A DNA stretch of 64,000 nucleotides from SAR324 cluster bacterium (GCA_014382365.1 JACNJW010000053.1:62001-126000); one strand, 5' to 3'. Counted from the first letter of the stretch, positions 8,454 to 17,778 are shown. Translations and numbers: made by a program. The notes: generated from the letters alone by a model not told the origin.

Positions 8454-9743
8454 TCAGACAATTTCTCTCAGGAGAACGACTGGTTTCAACATGTATTCTG
8501 CCTGATTGATCTCCTTGAGAGCCTTGAGAACCAGACCTTCCTGACAGTTTTGTAGAGTCAAGGTGAAGATTACGTTTTCTTCACCTTCTTTGCCAATTCG
8601 ATGATACTGCGGTAATTGTTCCAATGCATAAATATTTATTGAGTGACGCTCAAAGATCTTTCCAAAATGTCCAAAGATGCCGGGGTGGTCCCTGACTTCG
8701 AAACGTAATGTATGTCGAAAACGGATACTGCTGATTGATTCCAGTTCCAATTGTCCTGAAATTGGAGGGGCAGGAAAGGGTTCCGGATGTCTCTGCACTT
8801 TGTTCAAGTCAGAGACAATTGCAGATGCGGTAGGAAGGCTTCCTGCTCCTTTGCCGATGAGAGTTATATCTTCAGAATATTTTCCTGAGATAGTAACAGC
8901 ATTTGTAGAGCCGGAAATTTTTGCCAACATTTCGTTTTTTTCAATCATCAGTGGCAAAACATAAACCAAAATTCCATCTTCACTCAGGCGGATATTTGCG
9001 ATCAGTTTGATTCTCCGCCCCATTCGTTCCGCATATTCAAAATCAGCTTTTTCCAAATGATCGATTCCTTCCAGAGTTATTTGCTCAGGAGAAAACCACT
9101 GGCCGGTAATTAAATAAGTTAGAATAACAAGTTTATAGCGGGCATCAATTCCTTTTATATCATTGGTTGGGTCTTGTTCTGCAAATCCCAAACCTTGAGC
9201 CTGTGAAAGAGCCTCTTCAAATGAGAGATTATTATTTTCCATTTCACAAAGAATATAGTTCGTCGTGCCGTTAAGAATCCCCTGGAGGCCTTTTATATCC
9301 TGCACCTGTAAATAATCCTTCAATAATCGTAAAACTGGAATTGCACCCGCAACAGCAGCTTCAAAGATCAAATGCCGCTGGTTTTCTCTGGCAATTTTCA
9401 TCAGTTCTGCACCGTGTACAGCGATCAAATCTTTGTTTGCAGTAATCACATGTTTGTCATTTTGCAATGCAGTTCTGATCAGTTCGCGCGCAAAGCCACT
9501 GCCTCCGATGGTTTCAACAACCACGTCAACTTGTGGATCATCCAATAATTGTTGCGGGTTTTCGTAAAACAATTCTGGGTTTTTTTCAAACCATGTTTTG
9601 GCAAAAACTCCCTGAGTATCCAGTTCCAGAATTCCCACGAGTTTGATTTTTGAGTCAGGTTGTACACTGTGCTCTGCCAACACATGTGCGACACCACTTC
9701 CAATTGTGCCGAATCCGGCAATTGCTACATTTAAGACTGACAT
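8454..9743 (-). CDS. hom: Homoserine dehydrogenase
   Basis: This encodes 429 residues. It catalyses NAD(P)H-dependent reduction of aspartate semialdehyde to homoserine, the branch to threonine and methionine. It has an N-terminal Rossmann motif AGFGTIGSGV (9-18), the central LNGTTNYIL (157-165) and the signature GFAEQDPTNDIKGIDA (186-201). A C-terminal ACT domain from about residue 345 (RFEVRDHPGIFGHFGKIF) implies allosteric control, usually by threonine. It sits in the minus-strand run between ridA (27 bases upstream) and mreC. No aspartokinase fusion is present. Confidence 0.96.
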   Translation of the reverse strand: MSVLNVAIAGFGTIGSGVAHVLAEHSVQPDSKIKLVGILELDTQGVFAKTWFEKNPELFYENPQQLLDDPQVDVVVETIGGSGFARELIRTALQNDKHVITANKDLIAVHGAELMKIARENQRHLIFEAAVAGAIPVLRLLKDYLQVQDIKGLQGILNGTTNYILCEMENNNLSFEEALSQAQGLGFAEQDPTNDIKGIDARYKLVILTYLITGQWFSPEQITLEGIDHLEKADFEYAERMGRRIKLIANIRLSEDGILVYVLPLMIEKNEMLAKISGSTNAVTISGKYSEDITLIGKGAGSLPTASAIVSDLNKVQRHPEPFPAPPISGQLELESISSIRFRHTLRFEVRDHPGIFGHFGKIFERHSINIYALEQLPQYHRIGKEGEENVIFTLTLQNCQEGLVLKALKEINQAEYMLKPVVLLREIV

Positions 9744-9770
9744 TATTCTTAACCGATGGATTGTTGATTA

Positions 9771-10166
9771 TTAGTGGTCTGTCGAAGAAATTTCAGCAAT
9801 TGCATCCATTTCCAGAGCTACATCTTTGGGCAAATTACTTACCTCTACACATGCACGTGCAGGCTTTGAGTCCCCAAAGTATTCTGCATAGATTTCGTTC
9901 AGTTCAGCAAATTGTGCTAAATCTTTCATGTATATTGTTACTTTTAACACACGGTCTAATCCTGAACCTCCGGCTTCCAAAATTATCTGCAGATTGAGGA
10001 GAACCCTATGACATTGTTCTGCAAAGGTGGCTTGAATAAGTTCTCCGTTTTCCGGGTCAAGCGGTATCTGTCCGGAAACATATAAAATATTTCCTGAACT
10101 GACAGCCTGTGAATATGGTCCTACAGGTGCAGGTGCCTTTGATGTCTTGATAATTGATCGGGTCAT
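9771..10166 (-). CDS. ridA: RidA (YjgF/YER057c/UK114) enamine/imine deaminase
   Basis: This encodes 131 residues, the standard RidA size. RidA hydrolyses reactive 2-aminoacrylate and related enamines released by PLP enzymes such as threonine dehydratase, which fits its place directly upstream of homoserine dehydrogenase. Motifs are PVGPYSQAV (14-22), LYVSGQIPLD (28-37) and PARACVEVSNLP (102-113). The latter contains the essential arginine (Arg104) that binds the substrate carboxylate. It is 19 bases downstream of the OYE-family gene. Confidence 0.95.
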   Translation of the reverse strand: MTRSIIKTSKAPAPVGPYSQAVSSGNILYVSGQIPLDPENGELIQATFAEQCHRVLLNLQIILEAGGSGLDRVLKVTIYMKDLAQFAELNEIYAEYFGDSKPARACVEVSNLPKDVALEMDAIAEISSTDH

Positions 10167-10185
10167 ATTAGTAAATTAGTTGAGT

Positions 10186-11220
10186 TTAAGGATCGATTTT
10201 TCGTTTTAAAAACTGATACCACTGTAAGCGCTCGAAAATACTCTGATCCATTGCAAACCAGTCTGCACAACCTAAAGTTGCAGCTTCTTCTAGTAGTTGT
10301 GGTGATTTGATGTTTCCATTAACTATCAAAGGTATGTCAGTATATTTTGCTGTCCAGTGGCATAGTGGTTTTTTATTCTCAAAGCACTTATTCATGGCAT
10401 GAACAGCAAGTGGATGAAAAATTTTCACACCGGCTTTTTCCAGCAGGTTCAGCATTGCTTTGAGATCTTTGGGTTTAAAGCCGTCTTCAATTTTATCAAA
10501 TATTGAAAAGTAATAACTCAGAGGAATCTTGATTGATTCTCGCTTATTAATGGCACTGACAACCTCAAGTGCCAATTGCAGACGATTCTCAATTTTCACC
10601 ACACCATATTCGTCATCGCGTGAGTTTAATTTGACGCAACAGCATTGATCCAGCAATTGCTGCTCAGTTCCATTTATTTCGATGAAATCCATGCCCACTT
10701 CTTCTGCACGCTCTGCAGCATGAACAAAACTGAGTACAATCTCTTCCACATCTCCCGAGTCAAATTCACGGCTGATGTCATAATCACGTCCAAAATTCAT
10801 CACAGAAGGCCCTACAGGCTGCTCTCCACAGGCAGCTTCAGAAGTTTGCCCGCCGGCATGGTTGAGTCGGATCCCAATTGTTGCGCCCTCTTTTTTTACT
10901 CCTAGAGCTAATTTTTCTAAACCTTCCAGATGTTCTTCTTCTGAAATTCCCAACTGATTGACATGACTTCTTCCCTGTTTGATCACATAGGCAGATTCGA
11001 CAATGATGGTGCCGACACCCTGCCTTGCTAAAGAGCGATAATGTTTAATAATCGCCGGTGTTACCCGTCCATTTACATCTGCATGATCATCTACAGTAGG
11101 CGGGGCAAGAATGCGGTTCTTGCATTGAATTCCCTGAATTTTAAAGGGTTTGAAAATAGTGTCAACTTTGGACTGAGCAGTTTTTGCTGAGTTTAAACTC
11201 GACTTTGGTTGAGAAGGCAT
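10186..11220 (-). CDS. NADH:flavin oxidoreductase, Old Yellow Enzyme family
   Basis: This encodes 344 residues forming a single FMN-binding TIM barrel. It starts with FKPFKIQGIQCKNRILAPPT, the usual OYE-like beginning, then RLNHAGGQTSE (119-129), equivalent to the NHAGR flavin/substrate loop, then the VGPS segment. The C-terminal part has PLIVNGNIKSPQLLEEA and a final DWFAMDQS that resemble the phosphate-binding end of the barrel. There is no 4Fe-4S or FAD domain, so it is not a 2,4-dienoyl-CoA reductase. The substrate cannot be assigned. It lies between hisE and ridA on the same strand with short gaps. Confidence 0.85.
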   Translation of the reverse strand: MPSQPKSSLNSAKTAQSKVDTIFKPFKIQGIQCKNRILAPPTVDDHADVNGRVTPAIIKHYRSLARQGVGTIIVESAYVIKQGRSHVNQLGISEEEHLEGLEKLALGVKKEGATIGIRLNHAGGQTSEAACGEQPVGPSVMNFGRDYDISREFDSGDVEEIVLSFVHAAERAEEVGMDFIEINGTEQQLLDQCCCVKLNSRDDEYGVVKIENRLQLALEVVSAINKRESIKIPLSYYFSIFDKIEDGFKPKDLKAMLNLLEKAGVKIFHPLAVHAMNKCFENKKPLCHWTAKYTDIPLIVNGNIKSPQLLEEAATLGCADWFAMDQSIFERLQWYQFLKRKIDP

Positions 11221-11250
11221 TGCTGATTCTGTGTGTTAAATGTTAACGGT

Positions 11251-11577
11251 TTAGCGCTGTGCTTTTTCTTCAAGTCCGGATTGACCGAAACGTCTTTCCA
11301 TTTCCCGGTAAATATCTTTGATGCTGATATCCTGATGTCCCATCAGGATAAGCAAATGAAACCAGAGATCAGTAATTTCGTGAATTATTTCTTTCCGGTC
11401 CTCGTTTTTTGCTGCAATAATTACTTCTGCAGATTCCTCACCGATTTTTTTCAGGATGGAATCTGTTCCTTTATTCATCAAAGATGCTACATATGATTTA
11501 TCTGGAGTTTTATTTTTTCTTTCCAGGATTACATCATAAACCTGTTCAAAAATATTTGCAGAAATTTCGGTACTCAT
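11251..11577 (-). CDS. hisE: Phosphoribosyl-ATP pyrophosphatase
   Basis: This encodes 108 residues, all-alpha MazG-like. It hydrolyses phosphoribosyl-ATP to phosphoribosyl-AMP, the second step of histidine synthesis. KIGEESAEVIIAAKN and EITDLWFHLLILM contain the conserved acidic metal-binding residues (EExxE and ExxD). It is a stand-alone HisE, not fused to HisI, and no other his gene is nearby. Its start overlaps the stop of the sigma54 activator gene by 4 bases, so the two are translationally coupled. Confidence 0.94.
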   Translation of the reverse strand: MSTEISANIFEQVYDVILERKNKTPDKSYVASLMNKGTDSILKKIGEESAEVIIAAKNEDRKEIIHEITDLWFHLLILMGHQDISIKDIYREMERRFGQSGLEEKAQR

Positions 11578-13037
11578 GATTCGTTGCTGTTTTGTTTTTT
11601 CAGGCCTAAAACGTCAATTTTTTTACGCAGTGTATTCCTGTTGATACCTAAAATTCTGGCAGCTCTTTGTTGATTCCATTTTGTTTGATTTAACAGAGAA
11701 GTCAATAATGGTCGTTCCACCTGCGGCAGGACCTCTGCCAAAAGATTCTTACTGTTAAGTTCTAGAGCATCCTGAACGAGTTGCTGCAGTTTGTCGGAAA
11801 TGAGATCTGTCAAATTAAATTCAGAAGCTACTGCTGTTTGAGTTTTGAGCAAATTTTTCGGCAGAGAATCCAACGTGATTGTGCCGGTTACATTGGTGAT
11901 CATCAGACTTTTAACTGTGTTTTCCAATTCTCGAATATTACCAGGCCAGACAAAACGGGTCAAGACTCCTAAGGCTGCAGGTTCAATCGTTTTTTGACCA
12001 ACGGCCATTTCTTTACTTCCCTTTTGTAAAAAATGTTCAACGAGGATTGGAATGTCGTCTCTTCTTTCTCGAAGCGGAGCAATATTGACAGGAAATACGT
12101 TCAGCCTGTAATAAAGATCTTGCCGGAACTTTGAATTGTTGATCAGCTTTTCCAGATTCTGATGTGTTGCAGCAATTACCCTCATATTTGTGTTGATCAA
12201 TTCATGACCGCCTAATCTCTCAAACTGTTTTTCCTGCAAGACTCTTAAGAGTTTACTCTGGAGTTTCATTGGCATATCTCCAATTTCATCCAGAAACAAA
12301 GTACCCTGACTTGCCAGCTCCAGTTTACCACGCTTACGTTCAGTTGCACCAGTGAAAGCACCTTTTTCGTGGCCAAATAATTCCGACTCCATTAGTTCGG
12401 ATGGGATAGCAGCACAATTAATTGCTACAAAGGGTTGCTTGCTTCTTAATGAGTGCTGATGTATGGAACGGGCAATCAGCTCTTTTCCAGTACCACTTTC
12501 ACCCTGAATAAGTACCGTTAAATCCGTTGCAGCAACACGTCCTATTGCTTTGTAGAGGTCCCGCATGATTCTGCTTTGGCCGGCGAGCAGGTCGTCTGCA
12601 GCATTTACACTTGCAATTCCTGAGGTGCCCCCAGAATTTTGTGGAACCCGTAGAGCCAGTTTTGCCAGCTCTTCAATTTCATCAATATTAAAAGGCTTTG
12701 CCACATAATCGAAAGCCCCGGCTTTCATTGCTTCAACAGTGTTGTACATCGTACTCTGTCCGGTCATTACGATAGTCAACAAAGAAGGATACTCCTTCAA
12801 TATCTCACGGGTGAAAGAAAGTCCGTCTTGACCGGGAAGATTGATGTCAATAAAAGCGAGACGCACCACATGTTTCCGCAGCAGTTGTCTTGCCTCAGGT
12901 GCATCTGAAGCTGTAAATGTTCGATAACCTGCTTCTGTTAAAGTGCGTTCCAGAACCCAACGGATACTGTGTTCATCATCCAGGATTAATATTTTAGCGG
13001 GCTCTTCATCTGTTACGGTTTGCGCTAATTTAGACAT
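11574..13037 (-). CDS. Sigma54-dependent response regulator, NtrC-like
   Basis: This encodes 487 residues from the ATG at 13037. A TTG at 13076 would add 13 residues and neither start has a good Shine-Dalgarno. Domains are a receiver (about 13-130, phosphoacceptor Asp64 in FIDINLPG), an AAA+ domain with Walker A GESGTGKE (179-186), the sigma54-contact motif GAFTGA (226-231) and Walker B LFLDEIGDM, and a C-terminal Fis-type helix-turn-helix (RAARILGINRNTLRKKI). It activates sigma54-RNA polymerase on phosphorylation. The domain order and HTH are closest to NtrC/GlnG, but no sensor kinase is adjacent, so nitrogen control is only a possibility. It overlaps hisE by 4 bases. Confidence 0.93.
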   Translation of the reverse strand: MSKLAQTVTDEEPAKILILDDEHSIRWVLERTLTEAGYRTFTASDAPEARQLLRKHVVRLAFIDINLPGQDGLSFTREILKEYPSLLTIVMTGQSTMYNTVEAMKAGAFDYVAKPFNIDEIEELAKLALRVPQNSGGTSGIASVNAADDLLAGQSRIMRDLYKAIGRVAATDLTVLIQGESGTGKELIARSIHQHSLRSKQPFVAINCAAIPSELMESELFGHEKGAFTGATERKRGKLELASQGTLFLDEIGDMPMKLQSKLLRVLQEKQFERLGGHELINTNMRVIAATHQNLEKLINNSKFRQDLYYRLNVFPVNIAPLRERRDDIPILVEHFLQKGSKEMAVGQKTIEPAALGVLTRFVWPGNIRELENTVKSLMITNVTGTITLDSLPKNLLKTQTAVASEFNLTDLISDKLQQLVQDALELNSKNLLAEVLPQVERPLLTSLLNQTKWNQQRAARILGINRNTLRKKIDVLGLKKQNSNES

Positions 13038-13109
13038 GGTTTTTAAAGTACATTTTGATCTAAATTCAAAGGTCAAAAAACCAATTTGCTCTCTTATTAG
13101 AACAAATTT

Positions 13110-14039
13110 CTACGAGTTGTTTAAATACTCAGACACTTCAGCCAGAAAATCATTTGTGAGTAATTCCTCGTTTGCAAGAAACTCAAACAGACTAATTAAG
13201 GATTCACGCATACTCAGCAAGTCTTCTTCCAGCGGATTTGCGTTTTCCTTAAACCAGTTTCCCATGAAATTTTTGATCAGTGCCAGATCCCATTCAGCAA
13301 CAAGCGGTGGCTGAAAGTCTGTTAAGAATACATCTAAATCCTCTTCAAGTCGTTCTTGTTTTTCTTCAGGCAAAAGAGCTAAATATTTTTTGTATACGGT
13401 ACCATCAATTGCTGGAATCACTTCTTCAGGAGGCTCTTCCTGCAGTTGTTCTTCAGCAGAGGCAGGGCTCTCGCCGCCTTTTTCCGAAGCCTCCAATTGT
13501 GCGGTAAGTTCCTGAATATGGTCATGGTTGCGGCTGTCAAATTCTTCCATTGCCGGAGCTAAATCTGCAAGTTCTAAGGCTGTACCTTCCACGGTACTGC
13601 GTGTTTTGAGAAAAATTGCAATTATTACCGGATTAGAAAGGTAAGGAATTTTTTCGCTATTGGCAATTTGATGCCGAGTGGCTTTTGCTAGAATAGATTT
13701 TAATGATTTTTCTGTATTAGCATTTTCCAACTGCTCAAGTCTCTGGTCAAGATCTGCAATAAATTCTGTAGTCAGCAGTTCCATCAGGATTTCGACCTCA
13801 TTTCGTTTGCTGCTGAGTTGTTTCCGGAGTTCCTCCTCACCCATACTCAAGTCAGCCAGCTCAGGTTCAAAGGCCAGAGTGGGTAAAGTACTCAGAAGTT
13901 GTTCCAGTTGCTGGGGTGAGTTTGCCTGTTGTGGTGCTCGCAGCGGCATTGCTTTTCTACGCCGAATCATTTTTTGTTGCCGCTTTTGCTGCTGACGTTT
14001 CAGCATTCCCGATTTTTTTTGTTTTCTTTTCTTTGCCAT
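13110..14039 (-). CDS. Uncharacterised charged protein
   Basis: This encodes 309 residues in a family I do not recognise. The first 33 residues are extremely basic (repeated K/R/Q, from MAKKRKQKK to MIRRRKAM), resembling nucleic-acid- or ribosome-binding tails. The rest is acidic and predicted mainly helical, with two helix-rich blocks (about 45-150 and 205-305) separated by an EEQLQEEPPEEV linker. There is no signal peptide and no transmembrane segment. It is the first gene of the minus-strand run, 72 bases upstream of the sigma54 activator. The long uninterrupted frame and protein-like composition support a real gene. Confidence 0.75.
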   Translation of the reverse strand: MAKKRKQKKSGMLKRQQQKRQQKMIRRRKAMPLRAPQQANSPQQLEQLLSTLPTLAFEPELADLSMGEEELRKQLSSKRNEVEILMELLTTEFIADLDQRLEQLENANTEKSLKSILAKATRHQIANSEKIPYLSNPVIIAIFLKTRSTVEGTALELADLAPAMEEFDSRNHDHIQELTAQLEASEKGGESPASAEEQLQEEPPEEVIPAIDGTVYKKYLALLPEEKQERLEEDLDVFLTDFQPPLVAEWDLALIKNFMGNWFKENANPLEEDLLSMRESLISLFEFLANEELLTNDFLAEVSEYLNNS

Positions 14040-14230
14040 AAATAGTCAATCAAGTAATATGATAATGAAGCTAATCGATTATTATCGCAGAATTGTCAAA
14101 TAAAAGCACCTCAAATTAGTGGCTTATTTATTGCTCATGCTACTTGTTAACTTTGACAGGCCTAAAAACTGAGTTTACGGTTTTGCATAATAAAAGTTCA
14201 GATACACATCATAATTTACAGGTTAAGAAA

Positions 14231-15811
14231 ATGAATCAGATTCGAAAATATTGGCTGGGTCTCATCATGATTGGAGGACTTGCTGCAATTGCGGTGGCCA
14301 GCGGGAATGCAACAACTGTAGTGTCTTTTCCCACTCCGCTAGAGGCATATGCTGATGCAGACTTAATAAAAAGCGGAGATATTTTCTCAGTTTTAGCAAA
14401 CAGGATTGCTCATACGCCTTTTAACTTATGGGCCTCACTCACATTTTTATGTGCCATCATACATACTTTTTTTGCAGGAAAAATTACCGGCATTGCTCAT
14501 CAGTTTGAACATTCCTTTGCAGAACAAATGAAGGCAGAAGGCAAGTCAGAGGAAGAAATAGAGAGAAATCCTCCAATTGCTGCGGAAATGCTTCATTTTT
14601 TAGGTGAGGTGGAAGCAATATTTGGGATCTGGATTTTGGTTTTAGCGGCAATCACAATTTCGTATTATGATTGGTTCACCTTCAAAAATTATATTTCCCA
14701 CACTGTCAATTATACTGAGCCGATGTTTGTTGTTGTTATTATGGCTCTGGCCTCCACTCGCCCCGTTATGCAATTGGCCAGACAGATTATGGGAGTATTT
14801 GCTGGAATGGGAAAACATTCTCCAGGTGCATGGTGGCTCTCTATTCTCACTTTAGCACCGGTTTTAGGTTCTTTTATTACAGAACCTGCCGCAATGACGA
14901 TTGGAGCGATGTTATTAGCTCAACAATTCTATCAACTCAAACCTTCCACTAAATTGGCATATGCAACAATAGGTTTGCTCTTTGTTAATGTTTCAGTGGG
15001 AGGAACAGTCACCCATTTTGCTGCACCCCCAGTCTTGATGGTGGCAGCAAAATGGGATTGGACTCTGTCCTTTATGGCCGTGAATTTTGGCTGGAAAGCC
15101 ATATTGGGAATTATCATTTCAAATATTCTCTACTTTCTGGTGTTTAAAAGAGAGTTTTCCCGGTTGGCACATGCAACAAGTGTGGGTAAAGAAGAGCTGG
15201 ATTGGGAACATCGTGAAGACCCTGTGCCGGTTTGGATTACAACTCTACATCTCCTTTTTATGGCCTGGACGGTTGTCACTGCACACGATCCACCACTCTT
15301 CATTGGTGGATTCTTATTCTTTCTCGGATTTGCTATTGCGACTCAACAACATCAAAATCGGGTTAATTTGAAGCCTGCCATGATGGTGGGGTTTTTCCTT
15401 GCAGGTTTGGTGACACACGGAGGAATGCAGGCTTGGTGGATAGCTCCAGTTTTGGGTTCACTTCCGGATTTACCTTTGATGCTGACTGCAACCATCTTGA
15501 CTGCATTCAACGACAATGCAGCAATTACATTTTTGAGCACACTGGTTCCGGGTTTTGCTATCACTGCCAAATATGCGGTTGTTGCCGGAGCAGTAACAGG
15601 AGGTGGATTAACAGTAATTGCCAATGCCCCCAATCCTGCCGGACAATCAATTTTGTCAAAGTTTTTTCCCGGTGGAGTGAATCCTGCAAAGCTCGCAATG
15701 GGCGCAATCATTCCTACAATCATTATGGGACTTGCGTTCATGGCAATACCACAGGATGTTCAGGATCCACAACAGGTGGGTCAGAACACGGAAGAAGTTT
15801 CTCATCAATGA
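14231..15811 (+). CDS. Putative Na+/H+ antiporter (PF07399-like), paralogue 1
   Basis: This encodes 526 residues from the ATG at 14231. The open frame extends upstream to 14144, but the later start gives a normal signal-anchor (IRKYWLGLIMIGGLAAIAVASG). About eleven to thirteen hydrophobic helices follow. Conserved segments include FLGEVEAIFGIW, STRPVMQLARQI, LGSFITEPAAMTIGAMLLAQQ, GGTVTHFAAPPVLM, TAFNDNAAITFLSTL and VIANAPNPAGQSIL. The acidic and Asn residues within helices resemble ion-binding sites of NhaD/ArsB-type carriers. It is about 60-70 percent identical by eye to the next gene. The substrate ion is inferred from family naming, not shown here. Confidence 0.85.
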   Translation: MNQIRKYWLGLIMIGGLAAIAVASGNATTVVSFPTPLEAYADADLIKSGDIFSVLANRIAHTPFNLWASLTFLCAIIHTFFAGKITGIAHQFEHSFAEQMKAEGKSEEEIERNPPIAAEMLHFLGEVEAIFGIWILVLAAITISYYDWFTFKNYISHTVNYTEPMFVVVIMALASTRPVMQLARQIMGVFAGMGKHSPGAWWLSILTLAPVLGSFITEPAAMTIGAMLLAQQFYQLKPSTKLAYATIGLLFVNVSVGGTVTHFAAPPVLMVAAKWDWTLSFMAVNFGWKAILGIIISNILYFLVFKREFSRLAHATSVGKEELDWEHREDPVPVWITTLHLLFMAWTVVTAHDPPLFIGGFLFFLGFAIATQQHQNRVNLKPAMMVGFFLAGLVTHGGMQAWWIAPVLGSLPDLPLMLTATILTAFNDNAAITFLSTLVPGFAITAKYAVVAGAVTGGGLTVIANAPNPAGQSILSKFFPGGVNPAKLAMGAIIPTIIMGLAFMAIPQDVQDPQQVGQNTEEVSHQ

Positions 15812-16092
15812 CTCTGCTTTTATTTTGTGAAGCCTGATAAGGAGTTCTTCACTTGCAATATTGTAGATTAATTGCTGATTCTGTGGTTTTTTTATGTATT
15901 GTAATTAGTCAAGAATCCCTGTATAAGTTTCGCATGAGAATGCTGTTTATTAATTTTGGCGAAAAATATTTAGTTTCTGATTTGCAGTCAAAGAGCGGTT
16001 TACAGTTCTTCCTGCGGGTCAAAATGAAAAAGAGATACAGTTTTATTCAGGTACGAAATAACATTTGTAACCCTCATATTTAGGAGAAGGCT

Positions 16093-17736
16093 ATGCGTAG
16101 ACTAGTAAAAATGTTCGTAGCAGTTGGTATTACAACCATAATCAGTTCAGTTGTTTTTGCCTCTGGAGGAGGTGCTGATTTGGCCCCATTCCCGGTACCA
16201 CTGAATTGTTATTCAGAAGATGCTGGCTCACCCAATTTTTTGAAGGAGGGGTGTGATAAGGTGCACGGTGTTGAAAACTACCGTGATCCGGAAGGAGCAG
16301 GTGTAGGAGCAATACTTGCCCATCGCATCAGTGCCAATCCTTTCAATTTGGTAGTTTCGCTGATTTTTTTAATTGCCATTCTGCACACCTTCATGGCCAA
16401 CAAGTTGACGGCAAAAGCACATCTGATTCATGAAGAGCATGATGCACGTATGAGAGCTGCCGGAAAAACAGATGAGGAAATCAAACATGATATTCCCTTC
16501 AAAGCAGAGCTGTTTCACTTTCTGGGAGAAGTGGAAGTTATTTTTGGCATGTGGGTTATTGCTTTGTTATTCGTTACAATCGGATTTTTCGATTGGACAA
16601 CTTTCAAGAATTATATCGTGTATGACCGTGTTTACGTAGAGCCGATGTTTGTGGTTGTCATTATGGCTATTGCCTCCACAAGACCAGTGGTTAAGTTTGC
16701 AGAGCAGTTACTTGGACTGGCCGCAGGATTAGGCGGTCACAGCCCCGCTGCCTGGTGGTTTTCAATTTTAATGATTGCACCTCTCCTGGGTTCATTCATC
16801 ACTGAGCCTGCCGCAATCACTATTGCCGCCTTGTTACTGGCCAATCAATTCTACAAGCTCAAGCCGTCTTCAGGATTTGCCTATGCTACGATTGGTCTGC
16901 TTTTCGTCAATATTTCAGTTGGTGGAACCTTGACTCATTTTGCCGCACCACCAGTGTTGATGGTCGCCACACCATGGGAATGGGATATGCCTTTTATGGC
17001 CAGTAATTTCGGTTGGAAAGCAGCAGTGGGAATTTTGATTTCAAATTTGTTGTACTTTTTTATCTTCCGCAGCCAGTTTGCCAAAATGGGTAAAGATACT
17101 GGAGGATCTGCAAGTGCCGACTTCGATACTCCTGAAGTGCAAACGCTAAAGCCGGGACAAATGAGTCACGAAGAATTTGAATCCATGTGGGAGGAACGGG
17201 AAACACCAATACCATGGTGGGTTACCCTGGTTCACCTGCTGTTCATGGCCTGGACTGTTTTCAATGCTCACTATCCGGCCTTGTTTATTGCAGGATTTCT
17301 CTTTTTCCTCGGCTTCATGTCTCTTTCAGCGACACACCAAAATAAAGTAGAACTCAAAGGGGCGATCATGGTCGGATTTTTCCTGGGTGGTTTAATCACA
17401 CACGGCGGGTTACAGGCCTGGTGGATTGCACCGGTGCTTGGTTCTTTAGCTGAGCTGCCGTTAATGCTGACTGCAACTATCTTGACTGCATTCAATGACA
17501 ATGCTGCAATCACTTATCTCTCAACTTTGGTCCCAGGCTTAACTGAGGCTTCAAAATATGCTGTAGTTGCCGGAGCAGTAACTGGAGGTGGTTTGACAGT
17601 GATTGCCAATGCTCCAAATCCGGCGGGTCAGTCGATTCTTAGTCGATTTTTTGAGCATGGCGTGAATCCGGCAAAACTGGCAATGTCAGCACTCATTCCT
17701 ACTATTATTTTGGGAATATGTTTTATGGTTCTTTAG
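16093..17736 (+). CDS. Putative Na+/H+ antiporter (PF07399-like), paralogue 2
   Basis: This encodes 547 residues and is a tandem paralogue of the preceding gene. The start has a good Shine-Dalgarno (GGAG about 8 bases before the ATG). It has an N-terminal signal-like helix (about 5-24) ending VVFASGGG, then a Cys-containing periplasmic stretch (about 35-65) not found in copy 1. The same helices and motifs then follow: FLGEVEVIFGMW, LGSFITEPAAITIAALLLANQ, GGTLTHFAAPPVLM, TAFNDNAAITYLSTL and VIANAPNPAGQSIL. A hydrophilic insert around 335-370 between helices is longer than in copy 1. The 281-base gap between the two genes suggests separate promoters. Confidence 0.85.
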   Translation: MRRLVKMFVAVGITTIISSVVFASGGGADLAPFPVPLNCYSEDAGSPNFLKEGCDKVHGVENYRDPEGAGVGAILAHRISANPFNLVVSLIFLIAILHTFMANKLTAKAHLIHEEHDARMRAAGKTDEEIKHDIPFKAELFHFLGEVEVIFGMWVIALLFVTIGFFDWTTFKNYIVYDRVYVEPMFVVVIMAIASTRPVVKFAEQLLGLAAGLGGHSPAAWWFSILMIAPLLGSFITEPAAITIAALLLANQFYKLKPSSGFAYATIGLLFVNISVGGTLTHFAAPPVLMVATPWEWDMPFMASNFGWKAAVGILISNLLYFFIFRSQFAKMGKDTGGSASADFDTPEVQTLKPGQMSHEEFESMWEERETPIPWWVTLVHLLFMAWTVFNAHYPALFIAGFLFFLGFMSLSATHQNKVELKGAIMVGFFLGGLITHGGLQAWWIAPVLGSLAELPLMLTATILTAFNDNAAITYLSTLVPGLTEASKYAVVAGAVTGGGLTVIANAPNPAGQSILSRFFEHGVNPAKLAMSALIPTIILGICFMVL

Positions 17737-17750
17737 AGTAAATCAAGGCT

Positions 17751-17778
17751 GGAAGTGCGTGGTTTTTCATGCACTTCC
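17751..17778. terminator. Hairpin terminator between convergent genes
   Basis: The arms ggaagtgcgtg and catgcacttcc form an 11-bp stem with one G-U wobble and a 6-base T-rich loop. It sits between the plus-strand antiporter (ends 17736) and the minus-strand gene ending at 17816. The downstream tract is AT-rich (ttatttat) rather than a clean T-run, so a bidirectional terminator is likely but not certain. Confidence 0.6.

Noticed and set aside
15853..16083. 76-codon frame between the two antiporter genes
   Set aside because: It ends immediately before the Shine-Dalgarno of the second antiporter, has no start signal, and looks like chance open sequence in AT-rich DNA.
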